The notes under the pieces are model-generated. The model had not been told where the DNA came from. It searched no databases and was given only the letters and a program-made list of their open reading frames with translations. A stretch of DNA of 64,000 bases, from positions 1 through 64,000 of the forward strand of contig DATFYX010000059.1 of assembly GCA_035314825.1 (NCBI GenBank), in the 5' to 3' direction. Below, piece after piece: positions 38,780 to 50,422 of this stretch. The stretch's first letter is position 1, and each line of letters begins with the position of its first letter. This DNA is from Candidatus Eremiobacteraceae bacterium (GTDB lineage: Bacteria; Vulcanimicrobiota; Vulcanimicrobiia; Eremiobacterales; Eremiobacteraceae). A program made the translations under genes and the position numbers.

Positions 38780-39262
38780 CTACTGGTTGGTGCCGACCAT
38801 CATCGTGATCTTCACGGTTCCGCCTGATTGTGCGATGATGATCCCCTTGTGAACCTTGTCGGCGGGTTTGCCGATGGCGAACTGGGCCGTTGCGGCGCTG
38901 CCCGAGCCCGTCAGCGCGCTCTGCGTACCCGCAGGCATCTTATCCTTATAGAACGCGACGACTTTGTCGAACGGGTCTTTGGTCTCGATGGTCAAGATCT
39001 GTTCGCTGCCCTGCGGCGCGGTCATGGAATATGAACCGGCCTCGCTCGGCGTCGCGCCCGGATACACCGGCAGGCCGAGGCTGTTGGGATCCACGGCGCC
39101 CTGGCCCATGGTCACTTTGCCCTGGGTGGTGACCACGGTGGCGCGCTGCACCGAGGTTTGCGGCGCCATAGCGCCCGGCGCGGTCGTGGTCTGGCTCTTC
39201 TTCGCGCAGGCCGGGAAAACGGCGAGCAGCGCAGCGAGCATGAGAACCGGAACAAGACGCAT
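38780..39262 (-). CDS. Putative lipoprotein
   Basis: 160 aa from ATG 39262, preceded by AAGGAG at 7 bases. A lipoprotein signal (MRLVPVLMLAALLAVFPAC) is followed by a Thr/Ala-rich linker and a domain with LPVYPGATPSEAGSYSM and DPFDKVVAFYKDKMPAG, a pattern seen in small secreted proteins of unknown function. The gene follows lpd on the same strand by 14 bases. Confidence 0.65.
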   Translation of the reverse strand: MRLVPVLMLAALLAVFPACAKKSQTTTAPGAMAPQTSVQRATVVTTQGKVTMGQGAVDPNSLGLPVYPGATPSEAGSYSMTAPQGSEQILTIETKDPFDKVVAFYKDKMPAGTQSALTGSGSAATAQFAIGKPADKVHKGIIIAQSGGTVKITMMVGTNQ

Positions 39263-39275
39263 CAGAGGACTCCTT

Positions 39276-40642
<1,367 letters not shown>

Positions 40643-40646
<4 letters not shown>

Positions 40647-43600
40647 TGAGCTTCCTTATAGACCGGTTGCGACAGCGCTTCGCGCACGATGCGCTCTTGC
40701 TCGACCGCGTGCGCTCCAGGATAACCCTCGCTCGGGCTGGCCCGGTCCGGCCGTCCGACATAGCCGAAGGCGATGTTCTGCGGCGTGAGCCGTTCGCGCA
40801 GCCGGCGCGAGACGAACGCGCGCGCGCCCATGTTCTTTGGCTCCTCTTGGACCCACGCGACGGTGGTCAGCGACGGATACGACTTGACCAGCGCGAGCAC
40901 GTCGTCGAGCGGGAACGGCTCGAGCAGTTCGACGCGCGCGAGCGCGAGGTCGGTGGCCGCCTGGCGCAGCGGATCGAGGCTCAAGTCGTAATAGATCTTG
41001 CCGCTGCACAGGATGAGGCGTTGGATCTTGGAGCGGTCGCGCACGTTGGGATCGTCGATGACGGCCCGGAAGCCGCGATCGGTGAAATCGGTCAGCGTCG
41101 AGCTGGCGGCCTTGAGACGCAGCAGACTCTTGGGCGTCATGACGACGAGCGGGCGCGCTTTGGCATTGAGCGCCTGATCGCGCAAGAGGTGGAAGTACTG
41201 CGCCGGCGTCGTCGGATCGGCGATGCGCAAGTTGTTGTCGCCTGCCAGTTGCAAGAATCGTTCCAAGCGCGCGCTCGAGTGCTCGGGTCCCGCGCCTTCG
41301 TAGCCGTGGGGCAGCAGAAGGGTGAGCCGCGGCGATTCGCCCCACTTGGCCTGCCCTGCCGAGATGAACTGGTCCATGATGATCTGCGCGCCATTGAAGA
41401 AATCGCCGAACTGGGCCTCCCACAGCACCAGCGCATCGGGTGCCGCGGCGCTATAGCCGTATTCGAAACCGACGCACGCGTACTCGGACAGCGGGCTGTT
41501 GTGCACCTCGAACGACGCGCGCGCTCCGCCAAGGTGCTGCAACGGGGCATAGCTCTCGCCGGTCTTGGGGTCGTGCAGCACGATGTGGCGGTGGCTGAAC
41601 GTGCCGCGCTCGGTGTCTTGGCCGGTGAGGCGCACCGGTGTGCCGCTTTGCAGCAAGGAGCCGAACGCGAACGCCTCGCCCAGCGCCCAGTCGATGTCCC
41701 CGCCGGGCGCGAGCGCGCTGCGCCGCCGTTCGAGCTGTCGCGCCAATTTTGGATGGACCGTGAATCCGTCGGGCACCGCCAGCAGCTGGTCGTTGAGCTT
41801 GCGCAGCGCCTCGGCTGGCACGCGGGTGTCCATCGGTGCAGCATCGGATGCGCCGTTCTTGCCCGGCTCGACGGCCGGTTGGCGCTGCTGCGCGCCCTTG
41901 ACGGCCGCATGCGCGCCCTCGATGCGCCGCTGCGCATCCTCGACCAGTCTTGTGGCGTCGTCCTCGGAGATGATCCCGCGCTCGATCAGCCTGCGCGCGA
42001 AGATCTCGCGCACCGTCGGATGGTTCTTGATGCGTTCGTACATGATCGGCTGCGTGTACGCCGGTTCATCGGTCTCGTTGTGCCCGAAGCGGCGATAGCC
42101 GACCAAGTCGATCAGGATGTCGCGCTTGAACTGTTTGCGGAAGGAGACGCACAGACGCACCGCGGCGATGCAGGCCTCGACGTCGTCTGCGTTGACGTGG
42201 ATGATGGGGATGTCGAAGCCTTTGGCGAGATCGCTCGCGTAGCGCGTCGAGCGGCCTTCGCCCGGCGTCGTCGTGAATCCGATCTGGTTGTTCGCGATGA
42301 TGTGGATCGTGCCGCCGGTCGTATAGCCGGGCAGCGACTGCATGTTGAGCACCTCGGCGACGACGCCTTGCGCAGGAAATGCCGCATCGCCGTGGATGAG
42401 CAGCGCGGCGGCCTTTTGCGCGTCGACGACCGCGATGTTGTGCGTGCGATCGGTCTGCGCGGCGCGCGTGCGCCCCTCGACGACCGGATCGACGGCCTCG
42501 AGGTGGCTCGGGTTCGATGCCAGGACGACGCGCACGTTCTTGCCTGCCGGGGACTGGCGCACGCCCTGCGCTCCCTGGTGATACTTGACGTCGCCGGTCA
42601 CGTCGCCCGGCAGATCGCTGTCGCCGCGCTTCTCCGCGACCTCGAACTCGCGCAGCGCCTCCTCGAACGGCTTGCCGACGACGTGCGTGATCACCGCCAG
42701 CCGCCCGCGGTGCGCCATGCCGAGGTCGACTTCGCTGACGCCGTCCGCAGCCAGTTCGTCGGCAGCCTCTTCCAACATCGGGATCATCACGTCGAGGCCC
42801 TCGATGGAGAACGTCTTTTGGCCGAGGAACGACTTGCGCAGATAGCGCTCGAAGGTCTCGACGCTGCTGAGCGCGCCGAGCAGGCGCAGCGCCAGCTCGC
42901 GCGTGAGCGGTTGCCGGTGCGCACCGGATTCGATCTGCTCGCGCAGCCAGCCGCGCTCCTCGTGGCGCGAGATATGCTCCATCTGATAGGCGATGGTGCC
43001 GCAATAGGTCTCGCGCAGGCGCGGCAGCAGCTCGGCGAGATTGTTCCCCGGCAGGTGGATGCGCAGCACCGAGGCGGGGACCGACTCCATCAGCGGCAGC
43101 GTGAGGCCCAGACTCGCGGGGTCGAGCGCCGGATCGCCCTCGGGCGGCTCGCCCAACGGATCGAGCATGGCGGCGGTGTGGCCGAACGTGCGGTAGCGTG
43201 CGACTAACGACGCGCCCGCGGTCGCGGCGCGCAGCAGGTCTAACGGCGCTGCGGGCGCGGCCTGCACGCCGGGGGCGCGCGTCTCGATCTTGGAAACCGT
43301 GGCGGGCCTGGGAAGCCCCAAGCTCGTGAAGAGCGCGTCGTAGAATCCATCCGCGCCATTGAGCAGTTCTTCGATGCGTCGCAGGAACTCGCCGGATTGC
43401 GCGCCTTGGATGATGCGATGATCGTACGTGCTGGTGAGCGTCATGACTTTGGCGACGCCCATCGCGCGCAGCGAAGACTCGGGCACGGATGCAAGACCCG
43501 GCGGATAACCGATCGCGCCCGTGGCGATGATCGCGCCCTGGCCAGCCGTGAGGCGTGGAACCGATGCGATTGTGCCGATGCCGCCCGGGTTGGTGAGCGT

Positions 43601-44617
43601 GATGCTCGTGCCCGCCAGATCGCCGGGCATGAGCTGGCCGGAGCGCGCCTTTGCGACGAGCGCTTCGTACGTCTTGTGGAACGCCGCGAAATCAAGTTTG
43701 TCGGCATCGCGGATGACGGGCACGACCAAGAAGCGGCTGCCGTCTTTACGCGTCATATCGACGGCCAGGCCGAGGTTGCACGCTTGGTCGACGCGCGCCG
43801 GCTGGTCGCCCTCACGCCGGAACGCAGCGGTCATCACCGGCACCTGATGGGTCGCGAGCGCGATCGCGAAACCGATGACGTGCGTGAACGAGACTTTTTC
43901 GTCGCGGCCCGCGGTGCGCAGCGCAGCGTTGAGATCGCGCCGGCGCACCTCGAGCGTATCGACCGCGATGGTGCGGAAGCTCGTCGCCGTCGGGATGCGC
44001 AGGCTCTCTTCCATATAGCCCACGAGCGCCGCGGCCGGTCCTTTGAGCGGCACGATGTTTGGAGCGGTCGAATTCACTGGACTCTCGGGAGGGGATGGAG
44101 CGTTCGAATTCATTCGACCGTCCGCCACGTCGCCCGCTGCGGATGGAGCGGTCGAATTCATTCGACCGTCCACGGCTTGACCGTCCACGTCCGCGCGCCG
44201 CACGATGCCGCCTGGTCCGCTGCCCGCAAGCGCGTGGAGCTCTATGCCGCGCAGCGCTGCCGCGCGCTTCGCGAGCGGCGATGCGGCGACGCCGGCAGAT
44301 GATTGCGCGCGCGGTAGCGTAGGAGTCGCGACGGCGGTACGGACCTGTTCGACGGCCGGAGCGCTCTTGCCGGAAGAATCGATCTCAGCGAGCGGACCGC
44401 CGACTTTGACGGTCGCCCCTTCGTCGGCGACGATCTTGACGATCACGCCGGCGGCAGGCGCCGGCACTTCGACGTCGACTTTGTCGGTCGTGACGTCCAC
44501 GAGAGGTTCGCCGCTCTTCACGCTATCGCCGACGTGCTTGCGCCAGCTGGTGACGGTGCCTTCAGCTACCGATTCGCCCAGCTCCGGCAGGGTCACGATC
44601 ACGCGATTATCAGGCAC
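40643..44617 (-). CDS. kgd: Fused 2-oxoglutarate dehydrogenase E2-E1 (Kgd-type), with lipoyl domain
   Basis: 1324 aa from GTG 44617. Domains in order: lipoyl (1-80, lipoylation site TTDKVDVE, Lys46), peripheral subunit-binding (about 112-146, SPLAKRAAALRGIELHALAGSGPGGIVRRADV), E2 acyltransferase (about 190-420, ending in the HRIIQG motif), then thiamine-dependent E1 (about 470-1324, with EVDLGMAHRGRLAVI, RRFGHNETDEPAYTQP and RLILCSGKIYYDL). Mycobacterial Kgd lacks the lipoyl domain; here the full set is present, so the enzyme may carry out complete oxidative decarboxylation with Lpd. Residues about 149-187, between PSBD and E2, contain three in-frame family B repeat copies. Confidence 0.92.
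44062..44078. repeat. Family B half-repeat inside kgd
   Basis: GAGCGGTCGAATTCACT keeps one arm and centre only; the other arm has diverged (CTGGACTC). It is read on the minus strand as VNSTAP. Confidence 0.6.
44098..44122. repeat. Family B palindromic repeat inside kgd (copy 2)
   Basis: GAGCGTTCGAATT, CATTCGACCGTC; one arm base changed. Read on the minus strand as DGRMNSNAPS. It begins 48 bases (16 codons) before the next copy, so the tandem is frame-preserving. Confidence 0.75.
44146..44171. repeat. Family B palindromic repeat inside kgd (copy 3)
   Basis: GAGCGGTCGAATTCA followed by TTCGACCGTC, arms perfect. Read on the minus strand as DGRMNSTAPS in the flexible linker after the PSBD. Confidence 0.8.
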
Positions 44618-44677
44618 AGCGTACGGGTTCGCCCCTGCCCAAGCCGACCCTGGCGCGGCCTGCGACCAAAGGCGGAC

Positions 44678-45496
44678 CTAGGCGTTGAGGTGACCGCGCA
44701 TAACGCGCATCCATGACGCCATCCTGGCATCGGCGTGCGCGCTATCATGTGTTCCGCGTCGCGTGTACAGCACGATGACAAAGCGGCGCCCATCCGCCGT
44801 CTGTAAGATCCCCGCGTCGTGGTTCACTGCGCTCGTCACGCCGGTCTTATGCATGAATCGATCGCCGCGCGCCACGCCGGCCGCAAGCTTCGCGCCGTCG
44901 GTACAGCGCACCAGCAACGCACGTTGCTCGACCGCGCCCGGAACCGCATCGTCTGCGATCAGCCGCAGCAGCTGCGCGGTCTCGGACGGCCGCATCGAAT
45001 TGCGCTCGCCGACGTCCAGACCCTCGACCAGCGGCTCCGAGCCCGACAACTTGCGACCCAGGCGGAACCGTGCGAGACCGAGCGCGCGCATCGCCGAGGT
45101 GACCCGTTCGCGGTCGAGCACGTCGATGAGCTGATTGGTCGCGATGTTATCGGAGCGCTCGATCATGAGCGCGACCAGCTCGCTCACGCTCGCCTGCGCG
45201 CCTTCGACCAGCGGGCTCGGCTCGGGGTTGGCCGTGATATTGGATCGCGCGACGATGATCGGATCGTCAGGAGACAGCGACCCCGAAGCAAATCGGTTAG
45301 AGGCCTCGGCCATGAGCGCGAGCTTGACGATGCTCGCGGGATAGATGTCCTCGTCCGCGCGCCAATGAGCGCTGCTGCCGCGATCCACATCGATGACAAC
45401 CGCGGCTGCGTCGTCGCGCAGCTCCGACGCCTCCAACGCGTCGGCCACGGCGCGCGAAAGCGTGTCCTCATCCGGCGCGCGCGGCGCGACGCTCAA
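44678..45496 (-). CDS. Serine hydrolase with class A beta-lactamase fold
   Basis: 272 aa from TTG 45496, overlapping the upstream stop by 4 bases. All three active-site elements are present: YPASIVKLALMAEA (S-x-x-K), IERSDNIATNQLID (S-D-N) and HKTGVTSAVNHDAGIL (K-T-G). No signal peptide is visible from this start. No obvious E-x-x-L-N omega loop is seen, so activity could be beta-lactamase or another penicillin-recognising hydrolase. Confidence 0.75.
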   Translation of the reverse strand: MSVAPRAPDEDTLSRAVADALEASELRDDAAAVVIDVDRGSSAHWRADEDIYPASIVKLALMAEASNRFASGSLSPDDPIIVARSNITANPEPSPLVEGAQASVSELVALMIERSDNIATNQLIDVLDRERVTSAMRALGLARFRLGRKLSGSEPLVEGLDVGERNSMRPSETAQLLRLIADDAVPGAVEQRALLVRCTDGAKLAAGVARGDRFMHKTGVTSAVNHDAGILQTADGRRFVIVLYTRRGTHDSAHADARMASWMRVMRGHLNA

Positions 45497-46305
45497 CTTT
45501 GCGGTTTCGGTGTGACCGGAGTGCCGTCGTAGGTGTCGGAGAAGATCACACCGATGTGAAGGAACATCACCGTCGTCGACCAGCGCACCTTGCCCGTGTA
45601 GTGCTGGACGCCGGGCAGCCCTGCGGTCGTATCGAACTCGGCCGTGCCGGCCAAATCCATGGTCGAGACTTTGAAGCCATGATCGAGCATGTCTTTGTTC
45701 GGCGTCATCGGGCCCGTGCCGGTCACATCGATGATGGCGATGCGATGCCCCGCGCGGTCCTCGAAGTGATCGACCTTGTCGACGTACGTCATCGGCCCGT
45801 CGGCGAAATCGCGTTCGACCTTGATGTGGCGCGAGAACGTCCACTGCTGGCCGGGCGCGAGCGGGATATCAGGCAGTTGGTCGAGCGCGCCGTCGCCTGC
45901 GTCCTCGAGCATGGCCTGCGGCGGCGTGGTCACGCCGTCCGTCGCAATGGTGCCGTCATAGGTCGACGTGCGCACCTTGCTGTCAGTCTCCTTAGGGTGG
46001 TCGCCGCCGAAACGGCGCGTGTTCGTCTCCGCGATGTCGATCGCCCCGGCGTCTTTGACGACGATGACCTGGTCGCGGTCTTCGAGGATCGTCTGGTCAT
46101 CGGCCCGGCCGCCGGCCATGGCCTTATAGGTCTTGGGGATGTCGAATGTGATGAGGTGCACGAGTTTCTGCGAGCGCACGTAGCGCCCGGGCGTCAGATG
46201 CAGCGCGAACGCCACGGCGTCGTCGGCGCGGGCCGGCAAGGAGAGGACCAGCAGCCCGCCGAGGAGGCAGAGCGCGCGCAGGGACCGCCCGGAACGCCGC
46301 CGCAC
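45493..46305 (-). CDS. Secreted hypothetical protein (paralog-like to the 50423-51265 gene)
   Basis: 270 aa from GTG 46305, chosen because it starts a signal peptide (RRRSGRSLRALCLLGGLLVLSLPARA) and avoids overlap with the divergent gene; ATG 46344 is the alternative. The mature part has repeated beta-strand patterns (TPGQQWTFSRHIKVERDF, HRIAIIDVTGTGPM, GTAEFDTTAGLPGVQHYTGKV). Similar layout to the secreted protein at 50423: signal peptide, charged early domain, DVTGxG, then a Trp/Phe-containing hydrophobic strand set. Function unknown. Confidence 0.55.
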   Translation of the reverse strand: MRRRSGRSLRALCLLGGLLVLSLPARADDAVAFALHLTPGRYVRSQKLVHLITFDIPKTYKAMAGGRADDQTILEDRDQVIVVKDAGAIDIAETNTRRFGGDHPKETDSKVRTSTYDGTIATDGVTTPPQAMLEDAGDGALDQLPDIPLAPGQQWTFSRHIKVERDFADGPMTYVDKVDHFEDRAGHRIAIIDVTGTGPMTPNKDMLDHGFKVSTMDLAGTAEFDTTAGLPGVQHYTGKVRWSTTVMFLHIGVIFSDTYDGTPVTPKPQS

Positions 46306-46329
46306 ATCAGGTTCGTGTCTCAGATCAAG

Positions 46330-48609
46330 ATGATGTCGTCCCATCGTACGCGCGTGTTCAGCGCCCGCCTCTGGTTTACCGCCTGCGCGTGCGCGCTGGC
46401 GATCGGCGCGGTCCGCGCGGATGAGCCGCCTGCCATCAGCATCGACAACGATGGCACCTTCGCGTTCCGCGCCGCGACGTTCGTGCAGCCGGCGGGCTGG
46501 CCGCTCATCACTGGCGCGCAGCGCGCAAGCGAGCATATCGGCCCGGGCGTGGAGTTCGAGCGCTGGCGGCTGTCGAGCGCGGCGGGGCCGCTCACGCTGT
46601 CCATCGCGCGCGTCGACTTGCGCGACCCGCGCGTCGCGCTTGCCGTGGGCACGCGTTATGACCGCATCGTCGGGCCCGGCGAACCGCTCTCGACGATGGC
46701 GGACCGGCGCGCCGCCGAGATCGGCATCAATGCGGACTACTTCGACATCAGCGGTGGCGGCGAGCCGACGAATCTCGTGCTGGCGAACGGCATCGTGCAG
46801 CACGCGCCCAACGGCCGCGCCGTGCTGCTGGTCGGTGACGGCAACCTTATCGCGATGGGCCCGGTGACGTGGAAGATGCAGCTCATCGCAGCGAACGGCA
46901 CGAGCATGAACGTCGACGCCATCAACGATTGGACCCACGGCTCGCGTTTGATGCTGTTCACGCAATCCTTCGGCATGCCCGGGCAGGCCGATGCCGCGGC
47001 GGAGCTCTCGCTCGCGCCGACCGCCGACGGCCGCTATCAAGTGCTGCGCAGCGAGAGCGACGCGCTGACATTCCTACCGCTGCGCCCGAGCGATCTCGGC
47101 GTTGCCGCGCGCGGCGACGCGGCGGTGACGCTGCTGCAGCAGTTCCACGAGGGCGACGTCGTGACGCTGACGCAGACGCTTGCGCCGCAGCTTCCCGGAA
47201 TGCGCGAGGGCGTCGGGGGCGGCCCGCTGTTGCTGCGCGACGGAGCGCTCTACGACGATCCGGATTCGCCGTCGCCCGAGGAGCGCGACGTGCGTTACCC
47301 GTTGACCGGCGCCGGAACGTCGGCGGACGGCGCGACGCTGTGGCTGGTCACGGTTGACGGGCGCGCGCCGGCGCGGTCGGTGGGGATCACGCGTCCGATG
47401 TTCGCGTCGTTGTTCAGCGCATTAGGCGCGGCGACCGCGATGGCGTTCGACAGCGGGGGTTCCACGGAGATGGTCGCGCGCCGGCTGGGCGATCCCCACG
47501 TGAGCGTCGCCAACGTGCCGTCGGACGGCCGCGAACGATCGGTCGCGGACGGCCTGTTCGTGCTCAACTCGGCGACGCCGGGGCCGCCGCAGACGCTGGT
47601 GCTGCGCGCACCTGCGCCGGCGGTGCTGGCCGGCAGCCACATCGCGGTCGCAGCGCAAAGCGTCGACGCGAACGATCAACCGGTGCCCACCGATGGCGCG
47701 GTCGCATACTCCGTCTCGCCGGCGTCGGCGGCCGTTATCAGCCCGCAGGGCATGTTCACGGCGCGTGCCGCTGGCGGTGTCACGGTGACCGCTCGCAGCG
47801 CTCAGGCGAGCGGCGAGCTGCACCTCGATGTCGTCTCGCGCGTCGACGAGCTGCGCATCGCCGGCGTGCAGCGCGTATATCCCCCAGGAGCGACCTTTGC
47901 GCTCTCGGTGCAGGCCGCACGCGCGGACGGCTCTGCGATCGCGATCGATCCAGATGCCATCGCGTGGTCGAGTTCCGGCGACGGCGGCAGCGTTGACGCC
48001 CAGGGGGCGTTCAAGAGCTCCGGCGTGCCCTCGCGCGCAGACGTCGTCGCGCGCGCGGGCGGAGCACGCGCAACGGCGACATTGCTGATCGGTGCCCACG
48101 AGGTGGGTCTCGGCGGTGCGATGCTGCCGGGCGACGGTGCTGGGCGCTGGCACTTGACGACCGTGCCCAAAGATCTCGCCGCGGCGTTGGATGCGGCCAA
48201 GGCGCCTGACGGTTCCCCGGCTCTTCACTTGAGTTTCGATTTCGGAGATCAGCGCGCGACACGCGCGGCCTTCATCGAAAACGACGTGCCGCTGCCCGGT
48301 GAGCCGCTTGTCGTGAGCGTGGATGCGTACGGCGACGGCAGCGGCGCGTGGCTGCGCATCGGATATCGCAACGGCGACGGCGTCAGCGACAGCATGACGC
48401 TGGCGCGCCACATCACGTGGAAGGGTTGGCGCAACGTGCGCGCCGAGGTGCCGCCCCAAGCGCGCTGGCCGATCGCGCTGACCAAGATCTATCTAGTGGC
48501 GCCCCCCTCGGAGCACTACGCCGGCGACCTGTGGCTGCGCGACCTGGGTGTCTGGTACGCCGGGCCGCGTCCGCCCGGAAGCGTCGCGCTCACGCGCGCG
48601 CGCGATTGA
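46330..48609 (+). CDS. Secreted phosphodiester glycosidase-like (NAGPA) protein with Ig-like domains
   Basis: 759 aa from ATG 46330; a second ATG follows at 46333. Signal peptide (FSARLWFTACACALAIGAVRA), then a NAGPA/exopolysaccharide-type domain (about 80-420) with GINADYFDISGGGEPTNLVL, REGVGGGPLLLRDG and AMAFDSGGSTEMVARR. Two Big2-like Ig domains follow (about 440-600), and a C-terminal beta-sandwich resembling a carbohydrate-binding module (FDFGDQRATRAAF...WKGWRNVRAEVP). It probably uncaps or modifies extracellular sugar phosphodiesters. It overlaps the convergent dehydrogenase gene by 20 bases. Confidence 0.8.
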   Translation: MMSSHRTRVFSARLWFTACACALAIGAVRADEPPAISIDNDGTFAFRAATFVQPAGWPLITGAQRASEHIGPGVEFERWRLSSAAGPLTLSIARVDLRDPRVALAVGTRYDRIVGPGEPLSTMADRRAAEIGINADYFDISGGGEPTNLVLANGIVQHAPNGRAVLLVGDGNLIAMGPVTWKMQLIAANGTSMNVDAINDWTHGSRLMLFTQSFGMPGQADAAAELSLAPTADGRYQVLRSESDALTFLPLRPSDLGVAARGDAAVTLLQQFHEGDVVTLTQTLAPQLPGMREGVGGGPLLLRDGALYDDPDSPSPEERDVRYPLTGAGTSADGATLWLVTVDGRAPARSVGITRPMFASLFSALGAATAMAFDSGGSTEMVARRLGDPHVSVANVPSDGRERSVADGLFVLNSATPGPPQTLVLRAPAPAVLAGSHIAVAAQSVDANDQPVPTDGAVAYSVSPASAAVISPQGMFTARAAGGVTVTARSAQASGELHLDVVSRVDELRIAGVQRVYPPGATFALSVQAARADGSAIAIDPDAIAWSSSGDGGSVDAQGAFKSSGVPSRADVVARAGGARATATLLIGAHEVGLGGAMLPGDGAGRWHLTTVPKDLAAALDAAKAPDGSPALHLSFDFGDQRATRAAFIENDVPLPGEPLVVSVDAYGDGSGAWLRIGYRNGDGVSDSMTLARHITWKGWRNVRAEVPPQARWPIALTKIYLVAPPSEHYAGDLWLRDLGVWYAGPRPPGSVALTRARD

Positions 48610-49558
48610 ACGCCGGCGCGTTGGCCGCGTAGCGCGGCGCCTCGCCGCGCGCGTAGCGCCGCACGTTCTCGGCGACCTCGCGCGCGATGCCCTCATACGA
48701 AAGATCGGTCACGCCTGCGACGTGCGGCGTCGCGATGACGTTGAGCGCGAGCACAGGATGCGAAGGGCCGATCGGCTCGCCCTCGATCACGTCCAGGCCC
48801 GCGCCGGCCACCCGTCCGGCGCGCAATGCGTCGGCAAGCGCGGCATGATCGACGAATCCGCCGCGCGCCACGTTGATGAAGAACGCGCCCGGTTTCATCG
48901 CGTCGAAGACGGTCCGGTCGAACATGTGGTGGGCGTCCGGCTCATAGCGCGCGGTGATGACGACGAAATCTGCACAGGCCACCGCATCCTTCAGCTCTGC
49001 GAGGCCGTAGACGTGTTCGAACGCGGCTCCGGCGGGCGCTTGGCCGCCGATATTCTTGCGGACGGCGATCGCGCGCATGCCGAGCGCTTGCAGACGAAGC
49101 GCTAACGCGCCGCCGGCGGACCCGATGCCGACGATGCAGGCGGTCTTGCCCGCGAGCGCTGTTCCGGCAGGTTCGCCGAGCTGCCCGTTGCGCAGCGTCT
49201 GCTCGGCCTGCGGCAGCCTGCGCGCCAGCGCCAGCATCAGCAGCAGCGCGTGTTCGGCCACCGACTCGGCATTGCCGGTGCCGCCGCTCGGTATGCGCGC
49301 GACCCAAACGCCGGCACGCGTGGCAGCCTCGACGTCAACCGTCTCCAGGCCGACGCCGAACTGCTGGATCAGGCCGAACGTGCCCGCGTCGATGACGCGC
49401 GCGTCGATCTGCGCCATGTAGGGTACGACGACGTCGACGCCGGGCAGGCGCTCGACGACGCGCGAGGGCGCCGTCGCCTCGATCGCATGCTCGGGCAGCA
49501 GGCGCGATAGCCGACGCCGTGCTTCCGAGTAGCCTTCATCGCAGAAGAGGATCTTCAA
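48590..49558 (-). CDS. D-isomer-specific 2-hydroxyacid dehydrogenase
   Basis: 322 aa. NAD-binding VGIGSAGGALALRLQALG, and catalytic Arg in FINVARGGFVD, Glu in DVIEGEP and His in ATPHVAGVTD, the standard triad order. Candidate substrates include glyoxylate, hydroxypyruvate or 3-phosphoglycerate; not SerA-length. The gene overlaps panB by 4 bases, so they may be cotranscribed, which raises 2-oxopantoate/ketoacid metabolism as an alternative. Confidence 0.86.
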   Translation of the reverse strand: MKILFCDEGYSEARRRLSRLLPEHAIEATAPSRVVERLPGVDVVVPYMAQIDARVIDAGTFGLIQQFGVGLETVDVEAATRAGVWVARIPSGGTGNAESVAEHALLLMLALARRLPQAEQTLRNGQLGEPAGTALAGKTACIVGIGSAGGALALRLQALGMRAIAVRKNIGGQAPAGAAFEHVYGLAELKDAVACADFVVITARYEPDAHHMFDRTVFDAMKPGAFFINVARGGFVDHAALADALRAGRVAGAGLDVIEGEPIGPSHPVLALNVIATPHVAGVTDLSYEGIAREVAENVRRYARGEAPRYAANAPAFNRARA

Positions 49559-50400
49559 ACGCGCCGGCCGGCGAGGAACTCCCTGGCGTCAGTCTCCGGC
49601 ATGTGATACGTCTCGGCGTCGGATGGAAACGCGCCGGAGCGGATGTCGTCGAAGAAATGTTCGACCGCCGCGGTCGCTTCATCGCCTAGATCTGCATAAC
49701 GCCGCACGAATTTCGGCGGTGTGCCGGCGCTCAAGCCGAGCACGTCGTGGAAGACGAGCACTTGACCGTCGCAGCTCGGGCCCGCGCCGATGCCGATCGT
49801 CGGTATCGGGATCGCGCGGGTCACTTCGGCGGCGACGACGTCCGGGATGCCCTCGAGCACGATCGCGAACGCGCCTGCCTCGGCGAGCAGGCGCGCGTCT
49901 TCCACAAGCTCGGCCGCGGCCTGTGCGAGCTTGGCCTGCACCTTGAAACCGCCCATCGCGTGGACGGATTGCGGTGTCAGGCCGAGGTGGCCCATGACCG
50001 GGATCTCGGCCGCGAGGATCGCCTCGACCATCGGCAGCCGTTTGCGCCCGCCCTCCAGCTTGACCGCGCCCGCGCCTCCTTCGACGATGAAACGCGCCGC
50101 GTTGCGCACGCTGTCCGCCGTCGACAGATGATAGCTCAGCCAGGGCATGTCGCCGACGACGAGCGCGTTCGGTTTGACGCGAGCGACGGCTGCGGTGTGG
50201 CGCACCATGATGTCGACGGTGACAGAGAGCGTGTCGTCGTAGCCGAGCACGGCGTTGCCGAGCGAGTCGCCGACGAGGATGATGTCGGCGCCGGCGCGAT
50301 CGGCGATGCGCGCCGAGGGCGCGTCGTAGGCGGTGATGACGGCGAGCTTCTTGCCGCCCTTGCGGGCGCGGATCGCCGGCGCGGTGATCTTGTCTGGCAT
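49555..50400 (-). CDS. panB: 3-methyl-2-oxobutanoate hydroxymethyltransferase
   Basis: 281 aa, standard PanB length. It has VITAYDAPSARIADRAGADIILVGDSLGNAVLGYDDTLSVT (metal-binding Asp), VVGDMPWLSY, GGAGAVKLEGG, GHLGLTPQSVHAMGGFKVQ and IPTIGIGAGPSCDGQVLVFHDVLGL. It makes ketopantoate from 2-ketoisovalerate and methylene-THF in pantothenate synthesis. No panC or panD gene is in the window. Confidence 0.95.
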   Translation of the reverse strand: MPDKITAPAIRARKGGKKLAVITAYDAPSARIADRAGADIILVGDSLGNAVLGYDDTLSVTVDIMVRHTAAVARVKPNALVVGDMPWLSYHLSTADSVRNAARFIVEGGAGAVKLEGGRKRLPMVEAILAAEIPVMGHLGLTPQSVHAMGGFKVQAKLAQAAAELVEDARLLAEAGAFAIVLEGIPDVVAAEVTRAIPIPTIGIGAGPSCDGQVLVFHDVLGLSAGTPPKFVRRYADLGDEATAAVEHFFDDIRSGAFPSDAETYHMPETDAREFLAGRRV

Positions 50401-50422
50401 GGCGTCCCCGATGTGTCCGGAC

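Noticed and set aside
40667-43207. Very long open frame antisense to kgd (846 codons)
   Set aside because: Arg/Asp-rich shadow of a high-GC gene; the minus strand encodes a complete, motif-rich enzyme.
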